From: Hyaloscypha bicolor E
Taxonomy: Eukaryota > Ascomycota > Leotiomycetes > Helotiales > Hyaloscyphaceae
DNA length: 64,000 nt
Reading direction: 5' to 3'
Assembly: GCF_002865645.1 (NCBI RefSeq)
Contig: NW_020194555.1
Span: 3,374,288 to 3,438,287 of the forward strand
The position numbers and the translations under genes were made by a program. This document shows, piece after piece, positions 40,879-53,315 of the stretch (its first letter is position 1; each line of letters opens with the position of its first letter). The notes beneath the pieces were generated by a model. That model was not told where the DNA came from. It made no database searches and worked only from the letters and a program-made list of their open reading frames with translations.

Positions 40879-43800
40879 ATGCTTTCGAATCCCCTCCACC
40901 GCTTCTCGGCATACAATGCCTTGCCCTCGAACGGTATGATGTCCAACGGGCACTTGCCCTCGAATCACATGCACACCGGCCTCCACACCCTGGCCGACGG
41001 ATCGCAATACGCGCTCCAGCAGCTCCAGCAGCACGTCGATGTTCATCAGAGTGGCCAAGTTCACAGAGGCCATAATAATAAGCATCGTCAGCACCCCTAC
41101 GCGCCTGGGCCAGGCAATGGCAGGACGGCAAGCAATGGCTCCTCTGGCCCCATCCGCCGGAGAATCAGCAGGGCCTGCGATCAGTGCAACCAACTCCGAA
41201 CAAAATGTGACGGGCAAGCTCCTTGCGCTCATTGCGTTGGTAAGTCTCCGGCTGCGAATTTGGGGCACGTTTCTAATAATATGTAGAATTTGGGTTGGGT
41301 TGCGAATACATACGGGAACGCAAGAAGCGAGGCAAGGCTTCGCGCAAAGATTTGGCACAACAAGCTGCAGCCGCAGCCGCCAATGGACAAAAATCCCCAA
41401 CCGGGCAATCCTCAGATGAGAGAACTTCACCTACAGAGTCACGCAATGAGAATGGCTCTTCCACTACGTCTATCAACAATGAGAATGGCTCGTTCCGCCG
41501 GCCCCAAGCCTCGCGCTCGCTTAGTCTCAACACCACCAACCTCGACAAATCCTCAGCTCGTGAAGCCATGAAGGGCAGACTCCGCGCCGGTAGTCTTGAG
41601 TCCTTGACGGAGATGGCCAATGGGCACCAGCCTCACATGGTTTCCCGTGCGGAAGCCGATCAAATCGAAAGCCCCGTGTCCCTGAATCTCAACGGCTATT
41701 CAAGCATGCATGGCTACCGACCCGCCATCAATTCCCACATGATGAATGGGAATGGTGGCCATCCCAACTTCAGTGCCGGACAAGGTTCTTTACCCGGGTA
41801 TCCAGATATGCCCTACGCCATCCAGGCATCGAGCCCAACACATTACCCGGGTAATACACCCGGCGCTTTTCGTTTAGGCGATAGCCCTCTGCCCGGATTC
41901 TCCATGGGGTCAGATCCTGCTTCGCCGGGAGGGTGGATGTCCCTACCGTCGCCCTCGAACCAGTACCAGCAACACGTGACGAACCACAACTTTAATTCGA
42001 CGCTCCGGTATCCTGTATTGCAACCCCTCATTCCTCACCTTGGCAATATCATCCCGATATCCCTGGCTTGCGACTTGCTTGACTTGTACTTTGCAAGTTC
42101 GTCGTCGGCGCTGATGCATCCGACTTCACCCTACGTCCTTGGATATGTCTTTCGAAAGCATTCCATTCTTCACCCAACCAAGCCGAGACAATGCACACCG
42201 GCCCTGCTTGCCAGCATGCTCTGGGTCGTTGCCCAGACAAGTGACGCAGCTTTCTTAACAGCACCTCCTTCATCACGTGGACGCATCTGTCAAAGACTGC
42301 TCGAACTCACTGTTGGTCTGCTCAAGCCCCTGATCCATGGTCCTTCCAATGACGACGCTTCACCAAACTTCTCCAACACCGTCATCAGTGGCGTTGCCTT
42401 GGGTGGCCTCGGTGTTGCCATGCCTGGATCCGTGAACATAGACGGCCTGAACGTAGAGACTGGAGCCTTTGGTGCCGCGGGAACTTTGGATGATGTCGTC
42501 ACCTACATCCATCTGGCCACCGTGGTGTCGGCCAGTGAGTACAAAGGCGCTAGCCTGAGATGGTGGAATGCAGCATGGTCTTTGGCAAGAGAATTAAAAC
42601 TTGGAAGAGAGCTGCCTCAGAACGCTGCATCCCTGCCATCTCAACCACCCGAAACCGTCAATGATGTCGACGCTGACGGAGAGGCCGACGATGATCTACA
42701 GAACACGTCGACCCTGATCACCGAGGAGGAACGGGAAGAACGGAGAAGAATATGGTGGCTGTGCTATACCGTGGATCGTCATCTCGCGCTATGTTATAAC
42801 AGACCTCTCTTCCTGTTAGACATCGAGTGTGATGGCCTTCTCCAGCCAATGGACGATACTTTATGGCAGGCTGGAGAATTCTACACTGGTGATTCAAGCA
42901 TTCATATTACCTCCCCGAGTGGCACACCACGGATTAGAAGGAGAGGACCTAACTTTGAGTGTACCGGACATAGCATATTCGGATATTTCTTACCCCTCAT
43001 GACTATCCTCGGGGAGATCGTAGATCTCTACCACGCCAAAAACCACCCCCGATTCGGCGTTGGCTTCAGATCTGCCCAGGAATGGGATGATCACGCCAGC
43101 GAAATCGCCCGACAGCTCGAGGCGTACGGCCAGAGTCTCAAAGATTTCGAGTCGCGACATCTCAGCGCCCTAGCCGTAGAACAAACCGAGAAAACAAATA
43201 TGGAAGGCATCACTTCAACAAATCCAACAGGCAACATTGAGCATAACGATATAGGCACACCTTCAGTCCATTCAATTCACACAAGTTCCTCAGCTCACAT
43301 TTCAGAAGCCGACATTCAGACAAGGATAGTCGTTGCGTACGGCACTCACGTCATGCACGTCTTACACATCTTGCTGACAGGGAAATGGGATCCCATCTCA
43401 CTTCTCGACGACAATGATCTCTGGATCTCATCTCAGAGCTTCATCAATGCTACAGATCACGCAGTAAGTGCAGCCGAGGCCATCAACAACATCCTCGAGT
43501 ACGACCCAGGTCTCGAATTCATGCCATTCTTCTTTGGCGTGTATCTACTACAAGGGAGCTTTCTGCTTCTCCTCATCGCAGACAAACTTCAAGTAAGCAA
43601 ACTCGCTTAACCCCCCTGGATGAACCCTAATTTCTTGCAGGTCGAAGCATCCCCCAGCGTAGTGAAAGCATGCGAGACCATCGTCCGCGCACACGAAGCC
43701 TGTGTCGTGACCCTGAACACTGAATACCAGGTATGTTTCCTTTCCCTCCCCCCTTCAACCCTCCATTTTTAACGCCCATCCAAGAGGAATTTCCGCAACG

Positions 43801-43928
43801 TCATGCGTTCAGCACTCGCCCAAGTCCGCGGCCGCGTCCCCGAAGACTTCGGCGAGCAACAACTGCGACGGAGAGAAGTGCTCGCTCTATACCGATGGAC
43901 AGGCGACGGCACCGGCCTCGCCCTCTAA
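40879..43928 (+). CDS. xlnR: Xylanolytic transcriptional activator XlnR/Xyr1
   Basis: Four exons: 40879-41239, 41287-43592, 43641-43730 and 43785-43928, giving 966 residues. Start MLSNPL matches the conserved start of the family. The Zn2Cys6 cluster reads [19 protein letters not shown] then [12 protein letters not shown], with spacing C-2-C-6-C-5-C-2-C-6-C. The first intron falls between its fifth and sixth Cys. The basic dimer segment [15 protein letters not shown] follows. A Fungal_trans domain (from about residue 380, [19 protein letters not shown]) includes [20 protein letters not shown]. The C-terminus [18 protein letters not shown] then [20 protein letters not shown] is diagnostic for XlnR/Xyr1. 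Role: nuclear activator of xylanase, cellulase and D-xylose catabolic genes, responding to xylose. Last acceptor chosen as CCAAG before AGGAAT to restore QRNFRNVM. Confidence 0.96.
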
Positions 43929-44888
43929 TCTCGCTCAAGTTATAATCATAATGTCTTTCATCCTTACGGTTTAATCTTTATCTTTGCTCGTATCTTTACA
44001 TGATATGACGGCGTAACATGGGATCTGAAATCCCAAGGTCGGGTCGGGGGTTCTTTTGGTTCTTGGACTGGTTTCCGGGATGAAGGTTACAAATGGTTTA
44101 TCTATATATGAATTACGACAAGCACGACAGAAGGTACACATTTGAGAGGTCTGGCAGGTGTTATTGGAGGGAGAAAATATGGTTGGATATGTTTTTTTTG
44201 CTTTTTTTGCTTTCCTGCACATACGCTTGGTCTGGTTTTCTGCCTTGGGATTTGAGTTATTTTCATCCTTCTGTATGATCTATTGGAAATCTGTTTATTG
44301 TTGATATTTTGGAGTGTCATTTGCTGGCTTTTGGATTTGCTTTGGGTTCGGATTAAAAAAAGAAACCAGCTAGCTGATTTTACACTCCTTTCCCATACCT
44401 GTCTCCACTTCGGTGCCAAGAATTTGAAATTGGAGGAAGTTAGAATTGAGTGTGACGTTGATGTTAGCTTTCCTGGGCAATGAGCGGCAGTTCCAACAAG
44501 CCCCTGTTCCTTGCACCCACGCCCTCAACGCCCACCATCGATCGAGAAATCGTGGTGCCCTGTGGTACCGATGGTTGGGACGGGCTAATCTGATCCAGCT
44601 CCCAATCCCTCCCTGATCCGAACGTGGGTTATGCCCCATGTTGGGATGGCATATCAAACAAAACAGGCTGAATTACCTCAACAGCGCCAGGGAAAAAGGT
44701 AAAAAGGGGCGTGTGACTACCCCACATCCCCACAACATTTAATCTCCACATCCACAGATCCGGCGAGAAACCTTATTCTGACGAGCGAAGCCTTCCATTC
44801 ATCCCGAGCCCTGGTCAGGTTGAATACAGAGCTCGTATACCCTCGTATACCAAATGCGGCAGCTCACCACCTCAGCTTGATCTATTCA
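43929..44888. other. Convergent 3' region, no gene
   Basis: 960 bases between xlnR and the convergent SRPBCC gene. T-rich 3' flank of xlnR around 44190-44350, otherwise nothing recognisable. Confidence 0.55.
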
Positions 44889-45602
44889 TCACGTGCTGAC
44901 TCCATTTTCATTTTCTGCTGACGCCAAAGCTTCCCCGTTGGATACGGCCGTAGATGGACTCTCGAGGAAAGCCTTCACGTCACGCTGATAATCGCCAAAT
45001 CGCTCAACCAACGTCTGGCCGTAGGTGGCTTTCACAACGGGGGCGAGAACGCCGCCGAATGTCTCCCAGCAGTTGAATTCCGTGCCTTGCTCCCCGTTTT
45101 CTAAAGTGATGGAAATGAATTCCATTACTCGTTCGGAATGCAGTTGCCAGTGAAAGTAACCGGTGCCTTTCCATGCTATTCTGTACCCTTTCTTTTCGTT
45201 TTCTGTCATGGGAGAGAGGACAGTGACGATCATGCCTTGTGTCCTGCTTCTTTTTCGTCCTGGGATTAGGCCGTCGCCGCTCATGAATACATCGAAGGCC
45301 CCGGTAGTGCCGAGTTCAAGCCAGCCTTCATTTCCAGTAGGAATTGCGGGATCGGAAGTTGCAGGTGGAGGAGGTGACTTTGGTGACAGGGTGATGGAGG
45401 GACAGAAGGTGTTCCATTTTCTCCAGTTTGAAGTGTCTCTGATCAGCGAGAGGCAGGTTGAGGGTGGAGCAGAGATATGCGTGCGTGCGAAGACAGCGAA
45501 GGAGCCACCGGGTCCGTAGGTTGGTACTGATATTGGGGCGACGACAGAGGATGTTACAGGATTGGTAGCGGTAATAGCTTCCGAGGTCGGTGGGTACGGC
45601 AT
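44889..45602 (-). CDS. SRPBCC/START-like ligand-binding protein
   Basis: Single exon, 237 residues. The fold pattern of the SRPBCC (polyketide cyclase/START) superfamily is visible. It runs from FAVFARTHISAPPSTCLSLI through DTSNWRKWNTFCPSI, the usual helix with W..W, to strand pairs such as GYRIAWKGTGYFHWQLHSERV and GTEFNCWETFGGVLAPVV, and the long closing helix TLVERFGDYQRDVKAFLES. Such proteins hold a hydrophobic ligand in a deep cavity; the fungal branch with this W-rich signature has no established ligand. No signal peptide. The N-terminal 30 residues are Ser/Thr/Pro-rich and likely disordered. Confidence 0.78.
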   Translation of the reverse strand: MPYPPTSEAITATNPVTSSVVAPISVPTYGPGGSFAVFARTHISAPPSTCLSLIRDTSNWRKWNTFCPSITLSPKSPPPPATSDPAIPTGNEGWLELGTTGAFDVFMSGDGLIPGRKRSRTQGMIVTVLSPMTENEKKGYRIAWKGTGYFHWQLHSERVMEFISITLENGEQGTEFNCWETFGGVLAPVVKATYGQTLVERFGDYQRDVKAFLESPSTAVSNGEALASAENENGVST

Positions 45603-46450
45603 CTTTGAGATGTTGTCTGGTGGAGAGTTTGAAGATGTTGACGATACTTGATGAGATGAAGATTCTGAACATATATCCGGAGACCTGAAATGAAGGACGT
45701 GACCTGGTATATGTAGAGATTAGAGCTAATGCCGTAGTTGAGGCTGATGTTGTGGAAGGTTGGATGTATTGTAGGTACTGAGAACAGAAAGAATGAAGAC
45801 GTACGAAGTACCAGAGGTGAGTCAACGAAATGAATGAATTTGATGTCCAGAGCACAATCGTGAAGTCTAATTAAAGTTGCCAAACCACTCACTCCTCAAG
45901 CAACTTGTGTTTCACCCCCACGTGACGGACAAAGACCAGCACTTGGCCTCGCACGTGGATTCCTAGCACGGGATGCCTCTAGGGTGGTGACGATAAGTGC
46001 GCAATTTCGGAGGTTTCCTCTCCGCTGTTTGAGTTATTTTGGCTGAAGTATGATCTGCCCTTGCAAGATCGTCCTTAAGATCTCTACTTTTAATCGTTAC
46101 ACGGATGATGGTTGCGCGCTCAAGCCTCAAAACAGACGTTGATTTCGGAATCGGAACTGACGATCGTTTCCCTGCCACGGGGATGCCATAAAACTGAACT
46201 TTAACCTCGAGCCACACAGTTTGATGTTCTGTTGGTTTATGTGAAGTGAAGTGACGTGAAGTGGAGAGAGAGAAAAGGAGAGGGAGTGCTCATTAGATAA
46301 GCAATATACGTGACTGTTTCAGTAGGTTGGGGCCTGAAATCTTGAAGCCTGGATTTTAAGGACCACGCGCTAAATCGCGACTTCAAAGAAATTTGGGAAG
46401 AGAGCTCGCAATCAAAAGAGTCAGCCAACTCCAACCACAACGTTGCAAAC
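45603..46450. other. Divergent promoter between the SRPBCC and CEF1 genes
   Basis: 848 bases without a supported gene. It contains a short GTGAAGT-type direct repeat just upstream of CEF1 (46240-46265). Confidence 0.55.
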
Positions 46451-48877
46451 ATGCCTGTCGTCAAGGGAGGAGTATGGACCAACATCGAGGATGAAATCCT
46501 CAAGGCGTCCGTCTCAAAATATGGCCTCAATCAATGGGCTCGAGTCTCCTCTCTCCTAGCGCGAAAAACACCAAAGCAATGCAAAGCGCGATGGAGCGAA
46601 TGGCTGGACCCAGGAATCCGAAAGATCGAGTGGAGCAAGGAGGAAGATGAGAAGCTCTTGCATCTTGCAAAGTTGATGCCAACGCAGTGGCGCACTATTG
46701 CACCGCTCGTTGGACGAACTGCCACTCAGTGCCTAGAGCGCTACCAAAGGTTACTCGACGAAGCTGAGCAGAAGGAAGCTGGAGAGTTAGGACTTGGAGG
46801 TCCAGATGGGGGAGAAACGAAGGCACCATCTGCCGATGATGTGAGACGTCTACGACCTGGCGAGGTCGATCCTGATCCTGAATCCAAACCTGCGAGGCCA
46901 GACACGATTGATCTCGATGAGGATGAGAAAGAGATGTTGAGCGAAGCGCGTGCTCGTTTGGCAAACACACAGGGAAAGAAGGCAAAACGGAAGGCTCGCG
47001 AGCGTCAGCTTGAGGAGTCGAGGCGACTTGCCGTCTTGCAGAAGCGTCGAGAGCTGAAAAATGCAGGTATCAATATCAAGGTCGTCAACAGAAAGAAGGG
47101 GATGATGGATTATAATGCGGATATTCCTTTCGAAAAAGCCCCTGCATCTGGATTCTACGAGACTGGAGATGAAGCTGTGCTGAATGAGAAAGAGAGAGAA
47201 GCGTTTGATCCCCGGAAGCAGCAACTGGCGAATAAACGAAAGGGAGATCAGGAAGAGGACCCCGATCGAAAGAGGCAAAAAAGTGGGAAAGAGGCGCCGT
47301 CAGCATCATATCAGGCCGCCATGAAGGCAGGTCAATTACAAAAAATTAGAGAGGCTGAGCAAAGCAGCAAACGGCGGGCTTTGGTTTTGCCAGCACCACA
47401 GGTTGGAGAGGGAGAATTGGAGGAAATTGTGAAAATGGGAATGATTGGAGAGAGAGCCAATATGATGGCGAGATCGAGTGAGAATGATGCTACCAGAGGA
47501 TTGGTAAACACATACTCGACAATCAACAGCGGAGCACCAATTCGAACACCAAGAGCCCCAGCTCAAGAAGACCACATTGCAAACGAAATCCGAAACATTA
47601 GAGCTCTTACGGAGACACAGTCCTCACTTCTGGGTGGTGAGAATACACCTCTGTACGAAGGGGCTGGCAGCACTGGTTTCGAGAGTGCTACTCCAAGAAG
47701 GACAGTAGTGGAAACACCAAACCCTATGGCCACTCCGTTCCGGCAGGCTTCGAATGGTGTTGGTGCCACTCCAATGCGACCGCCTGGACTACCTGGACAA
47801 ACGCCAACGCGGACCCCTCGTGATAGCTTTGCCCTCAATGCAGATGGAGAGATGCAACTGGTTGGAGGAACTCCAAGAGACATCAAGCTCCGCGAGATGT
47901 CGTTGAAGCACAAGCTCAAGCAAGGTCTTGCCTCCTTGCCGAAGCCCAAAGACACCGAATGGGAGCTTGAGTTGCCAGAGGAGCAACAAGAATCTATGGG
48001 TATTGAAGCGCTATCAGAAGAGGATGCCGAAATTCGAGATCGCCGGAATCGACAGATTCGAGAAGCCCAAGAGCAAGCAGATTTCAAGCGACGAACACAG
48101 GTTATGCAACGAGGCCTTCCTCGCTCCTTAGCTATGGACGTTGATGCAATGCTTATGAACGCAGCCGCTATTCAGGACCCCATCAAGGCTGCCATTGCAC
48201 AGGAAGCAGCATTACTAGAAGCCAACGATGCACTCAGATACCCGGTTTCAGGCGCCAAAGTCCGCGGCGTTTCAAAGCCCCTCGATGCGTTCGACGATGA
48301 CGCCCTGGCACAAGCACGCTTAGAAATTACCCGCGAGATACCAGCTGAACTTGCCCAAAAAAGCTCCGAACTCTTCCAAAAGGCGTGGGAAGATGCCAAA
48401 ACCTCGTCCTTGTTACCTGGTCTCAGCGGTTATGAAGATGAAGTCGACGAGCACGAAATGCTCGTTGAAGCTTTTGATGTAACCTCCCCTTCCATAATCC
48501 ATCCATTTGTATTTTCTGGTATGTGAGCAAGCACTGACGATGCCCAGAATATCCAAGACTCCATTGTAGCCGCCGCCGAAAAGGGCAATAAAATGGAAAA
48601 GAAGCTCGCGCTACATCTAGGCGGGTATCAAAACCGTGCCAAAACTCTGCGTCAAAAGATCGCCGAGGCATCAGAAGCATTGACCAAAGCGACGATCTCG
48701 TTAGATTCTTTCAGGACGCTGCAGATTAGCGAGGAGGCAGCCATTAGTAGAAGACTGGAGGGGTTGAGGAGTGAGGTTGAATTTGTATCCAGGAGAGAGA
48801 GAGAGGCCCAAGATCTGTATCGGGTACGGAAGGAGGAGTTGGCGAGCTTGACCACAGGCACGAATGGGTGGCATTAG
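46451..48877 (+). CDS. cef1: Pre-mRNA-splicing factor Cef1/Cdc5
   Basis: Two exons, 46451-48478 and 48548-48877, giving 785 residues. Two Myb repeats occupy residues 4-105: [18 protein letters not shown] with [20 protein letters not shown], and [16 protein letters not shown] with [20 protein letters not shown] basic, Glu-rich helix ([20 protein letters not shown]) and the [20 protein letters not shown] signature follow. TP-rich motifs ([20 protein letters not shown]) are typical phosphorylation sites of Cdc5. Exon 2 completes the C-terminal coiled coil from [19 protein letters not shown] onward. Role: core subunit of the Prp19 (NineTeen) complex in the spliceosome, needed for catalytic activation; nuclear. 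Without exon 2 the protein would lose the helix that contacts Prp19. Confidence 0.95.
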
Positions 48878-51164
48878 TTGGTGAAGGTTCTGTGTATAAT
48901 TATGGTATACCGGCATCACGAAAATGTAGAAATACAAACTTTTACCGTGGTCATCAAGAAGCCTCAAGAAAAGTGGTTGAAATCCTTGTCTTCTTTGGAA
49001 TCACCCTCAATATCCTTTGCCTCTCTCATCTGTCTAAGTGAAAATTGCGTTGGTAGACTCGACCTCTGAATTATTATTCCTGCTTTGCATTATAAATCTT
49101 AGCCGTACATCTCACCTGCCGGATCTTCCCCTAGATCCTCACAATATTAGTAAGGAATAGGGTTTACACACTTTGAGTTAATTGATTATGCTTTCTTTTT
49201 TAAGTGAATACATACATTGGCTTTGAAAAGGAGTCCAGCAAAGTGAATCTTCAACAAAGAAAACTCAAAGCCCGCTGGCTCAGCAGGAGATGCCCAAAAG
49301 CGGCGCTGTTCTCTCTCTCTCCCTCTCTCCTTCAAACAAACCGCTTATCTGTTGTCCCTGGCAGGATTGGAGAGCTGGAGTCAGGCTTATCTAAGTAATT
49401 CACTTCCGTTCACCTGACTCACTTCGTGCTTGGAAGTCGGGTACACACGACTGTTTTGCCTCGGAATCTGATTCTTTCATGAACTCTTTCAAGAGAAGGA
49501 GATTTGAAGGAGGTGGCAACAAAAAAGAATTGTTGACAATCTCCTGTCTCCAAGCGCCGTGGTGAAGAAAGAGGTGTGCAGATTTCGTTACAGGCTAGCA
49601 AGGTTCCTTCTTGCGGTAATATATAAACGGCCTAAACTCTCACCGCTGTGGACCCATACCCGTAACTCGTATGCCTCTAATTCATGTGGGAGACCGCTCT
49701 CTATTCCTTCCCCCCCTCTTCCTTGAAAGAATGATATTTCAAATTCGCATCTAGCAGAAGTCTAACGAACGTAATCTCAACCACGGCCTGATCATCTATT
49801 CATACTACTCAGCGATCTTCCATCAGTGTCCTACAACACGTTTACCAAAGAACTATGAAGAAATTCTTTGTTCAGTGTTTTTGGAAAGAGAAGAGCAACA
49901 AGAGTTGAGGTTACGGCCCTTGGCAAGCATACAAACATTACCACCCCATCCCGCTACTTGTTGTCTGACACTGAGCGAGAGCTGCTATTACTTGCAAAAT
50001 TCGCCCGAGATATAAATGCCACGAAGTGTCAATTATTCATGCATGCCGCAAGAACGGACGTCCGATTTTATTCAAGAGTAAATGAGTTAGATAGGACAAA
50101 GCTGTTTGACATTTGATTCTCCTTGGGGAAGTCATCTCTTAGCTCGTCATCCATTTATCCTCCTCGTTGTATAGACTTGTTGCCATACTGTCCAACATCT
50201 CTGGTCCTTTGTGTAAGCTGCATAGAGACTTCAACTCAGTGCTCTTAGATTTTAAAGGCGGAAAGGAGAATGTTTTCACAGTTTTGAATCGCCTTTCCAA
50301 TTGAGCGATTTTGGCACGCTCCACCGCTTATCACTTGCAGGCTGAGATAGTAAATAAAGCGGCGATAATGATTGAGCAATGTATTCTCTGAGTCATGGGG
50401 TTTGAGATGCAAGAGGCGTAAAAGGAGGCAAGCAACTATAGCCAAGAACTTCAATAGAATACTGGTATCAATTACCGGCGGTTGCTTGCAATGGGCTCCA
50501 AACTATTTGTAGAATTGGATTCTTATCCCAAAGACTCGCTCCCGATATCAAAAGCGAGTGTATTACGGAGTATAAAGCCCCGGCAACTTTCCAACACTTG
50601 TAAAAAAAAAAAGGGGGGGGGGGGGGGGGGGGGGGCGAGCGGGGGCAATAGGAGTGGTTTGACAGTGAAACAGCACTTGACGGCAACACCTTCCATTATT
50701 CCAAACGATTCTTTAACATCAAGAAACAGACTTTGAGACTTCGAGAGACACAACATCAAGTCTCCGAGCTAATCTCCCTTTGTCATTCTCTCATTGCTCA
50801 AGGCTTCCTCGGCAGATTCAGCTCGTGCAACACGAAGGATTGTTGAGATCGGAGATTGATGTCTCGTGCACCTCGCGTTTGGCTTCTGAAAGCTCATCAG
50901 TTACATACCAAAATCCCAGACCACCGAAATCACGAAATGTGAAAGGAGAGAGGTATTGCGAAGCCGTGGGAAAGGTGTTAAAATCTTCGCCGTGTAAGTC
51001 TGTAGATGCCATCATTAAGCTATGCTGCCATGCCACCCTACTATTCAAAAGCTCAATGCCATTACTCGTCTTAGGTCTATCCAATCCTACCATAACCACG
51101 TCCAAAATCCTTTCTATTCCAAGACTCAAAGACATCAGCTCAAGCTAGATACAATACACAATCT
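48878..51164. other. Gene-poor 2.3 kb
   Basis: Between CEF1 and the hexokinase. AT-rich. It has a CT tract at 49310-49330 and an A11G23 tract listed separately. A minus frame at 50818-51135 (105 codons; VGLDRPKTSNGIELLNSRVA, FRDFGGLGFWYVTDEL) has protein-like composition and may be a remnant. A plus frame at 49868-50116 is weaker. Neither is recognised. Confidence 0.45.
50602..50635 (+). repeat. A11G23 homopolymer tract
   Basis: Eleven A followed directly by 23 G, then CGAGCGGGGGC. This is the longest homopolymer seen in the window. Its exact length is uncertain in most sequencing technologies. Confidence 0.9.
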
Positions 51165-52995
51165 CTAGGTATCATGCGCAATGCTCTCCACTGTCCCGGC
51201 CAAAATCCCCGCCCCGAGAATCCCCCCATCATGACACGGCCTCAAGACCACTTTCGGCTTCGCGTGCTGGCCAAACTCCGCTTCCATGATTGCGTCTAAG
51301 AACGCTTGGCAGTCTGAGAGATAGGACTGGAAATGCTGGATGCAGCCGCCAGTGTAGCCTACCATCAACTCATCGATCTCTGAATTCAACCTCGGGAGTT
51401 TGGCGGCGCCGTTGGAGAGATGGTTGTAGGACGGAGGAGGGGAGGGTGAGAAGTGAATCTCGTCCGCACAAGCCAGAAGGCCGATTACAGCTGCAGCTGT
51501 AAGGCCTGCTGCTCGTCTCTGAATCGCATTTGCGATGGCGAAGACAGCTTGCGTTGCTTCTTCATTCCAGCTCCAAGACTCTGCTCCTGTTACCGGCGGT
51601 AACTCCTTCTCTAACTGCTTAAGCATTGGAGACTCCTCCTTTGCTTCGAGATGAGGACCTAGGTTTCCGAGGAAGGTAGTAGAGAGACCATGTCTTTGTT
51701 GAAGTTTTGGAGGGAGAGACAGGAAGGGAATTGATAGGTGGTTGGTGAAGTAATCAACGATAATGATTCGACCTAGTTCTCCTAAATACCGTCCTGCGGT
51801 CATGTATTCAAAAGGTTGAAACCCGGGTGCCTCGCCTTCGGAATCGAGTTTCTGGTCCCATTTGGTGATAAGATTCAGTTCGCGTAAGGGTCCTGCTGCG
51901 CCATTGATCGTCCATTCTGTGTTGACTGTGATCTTGAGGTCCTCGTTTGTCTCAGTGTCATCGAGCACCTTGACTCGGGTTGGCCGCTTGCTAGGATGGA
52001 GTTTGCTGAGTGCTAAAGGAATAGTGGCGTTGCAACCTGTCCCACATATTAGGCCCATGGTGGCTTTACTGTGGGGATTGCTGCTAAACTGGTAGGCAAA
52101 GGAGACGAGGGTTGCGACAGAGTCATTGGCGATTGCTGAGATCTTGATCCGGGGTAGTTCTGGATGTTGAGTTTTTTCATAGCCTTCCAGGAGTAGCTTG
52201 CCCAAATCTAGGTTGGGAGTAATGGCAAATCCCTTGCCCATAGACATGAGTGTGGCATCCGATAACGTATGTTGACTGGGTCATTGTCAACAGATATTCA
52301 AATGGAAAAGGGAGAACAGACTTCATGGGGAAGCTAAACGTGACACCCAACGGAATCGCCTCTGGAAACTTCCCAGGCCAGGCGGCACAGCCATCCTTCA
52401 CCACCTCTGCAATACGTCTTCCAATCCAAGCAAAAAGATCCTCTGCCTGGTTATTCTTCAGCTGTTCCCCTATGGGCCACGACTTCTCCAGTTGTCTGAT
52501 GACACGTGACCCTTTGTCGGAATCGTCGGTTCCATCTCCGTTCCGCTCCCCTGACTGTGCCTTTGCAGGGCCAAGAAGCTGGATGAATCCTACGCGGAGA
52601 TTCGTTCCACCACTGGGGGTTGTTAGGTCTTGCAGAGCCTCACCCCGAGCTAAGCACTCACATGTCTATGGCTAGATACCTATTGGCCAGTCAGTACGTG
52701 ATGCAGAATCTCCAGAACACTATCAACGCATTGCTCTGAGAAGGGATGCCCAAAGCCAAATCACATGACTCGAGCTGAATTCGTGAGCGCAACAAACATA
52801 CCTTCCTTTCTCGTCCCCAGATGGCCTCAAAATGGAATCCGAAATCGGCGTGGACAGGAACTGGTCCTGGGACTCGGCTGCGAGGTGTGTATAGGTGCGG
52901 CAGAAGCTCCTTGCAAGGCTGTGGATCTTGGGGACGTCGACATGCAGCGGGCGCAGGAAGTCGTCCAGAGGGGGAGGGAGCCTTGTCATGGCCAT
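51165..52995 (-). CDS. Hexokinase-family kinase, atypical fungal branch (possible GlcNAc kinase)
   Basis: Four exons on the minus strand: 52802-52995, 52662-52679 (18 bases), 52322-52612 and 51165-52275, giving 537 residues. Hexokinase blocks are intact: YLAIDIGGTNLRVGF (ATP phosphate 1), PLGVTFSFPM (sugar-binding region), AIANDSVATL with the catalytic Asp, GLICGTGCNATIPL (phosphate 2) and VVLRPCHDGGILGAGIL. The YLAIDI part comes from the 18-base exon. Inserts such as TEWTINGAAGPLREL and FEYMTAGRYLGELGRIIIVD are what I recall for the N-acetylglucosamine kinase (HXK1/NAG5) and XprF-like branches, not classic glucose hexokinase. The sugar is therefore uncertain. No GlcNAc-6-phosphate deacetylase or deaminase gene lies nearby. 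Start is ATGGCCATG; the second ATG at 52989 is equally possible. Confidence 0.88.
52662..52679 (-). other. 18-base microexon of the hexokinase gene
   Basis: Encodes YLAID and parts of the flanking codons. It is preceded by CCAATAG and followed by GTGAGTGC on the minus strand. It is required to complete the phosphate-binding motif and keeps phase 2 on both sides. Confidence 0.85.
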
Positions 52996-53315
52996 TGAAA
53001 GGGGGGAAACATGGGGGTGAGGATGGGATAACGATAAGATAAATGAGGAAGTTCAGGTACGCGGCAGCGAATACATATTCCTCAGCCTGGTGGATGCAAC
53101 TCCAATGCAAGGAGTAACGTTGTTGCAGGCGAGAGGGGCCGGTCCGCCTGACTCGGACAAGGCCTGCAGCGCTGTCAGTGGCTGCACATTTAGCCGGCCA
53201 CGACCTGCGCCATCAACCCTGTCGTGGTCGACATGTGAGTGAAGCCTCGTCATGTGACAACATTATTCAGACCTCAACTCAACCATCCACAGCTCCTCTC
53301 TATGGACTCATCAAC
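52996..53315. promoter_or_regulatory. Divergent hexokinase/GILT promoter
   Basis: 320 bases separate the two start codons. The GILT frame remains open upstream to 53178, so part of this may be coding if an earlier non-ATG or spliced start is used. Confidence 0.5.

Noticed and set aside
22000..43000. Biosynthetic gene cluster centred on the transporters and oxidoreductase
   Set aside because: No polyketide synthase, NRPS, terpene cyclase or P450 is present, so transporters plus an MDR enzyme are not enough.
47563..48087. Minus-strand frame of 174 codons
   Set aside because: Antisense shadow of CEF1, with no domain.
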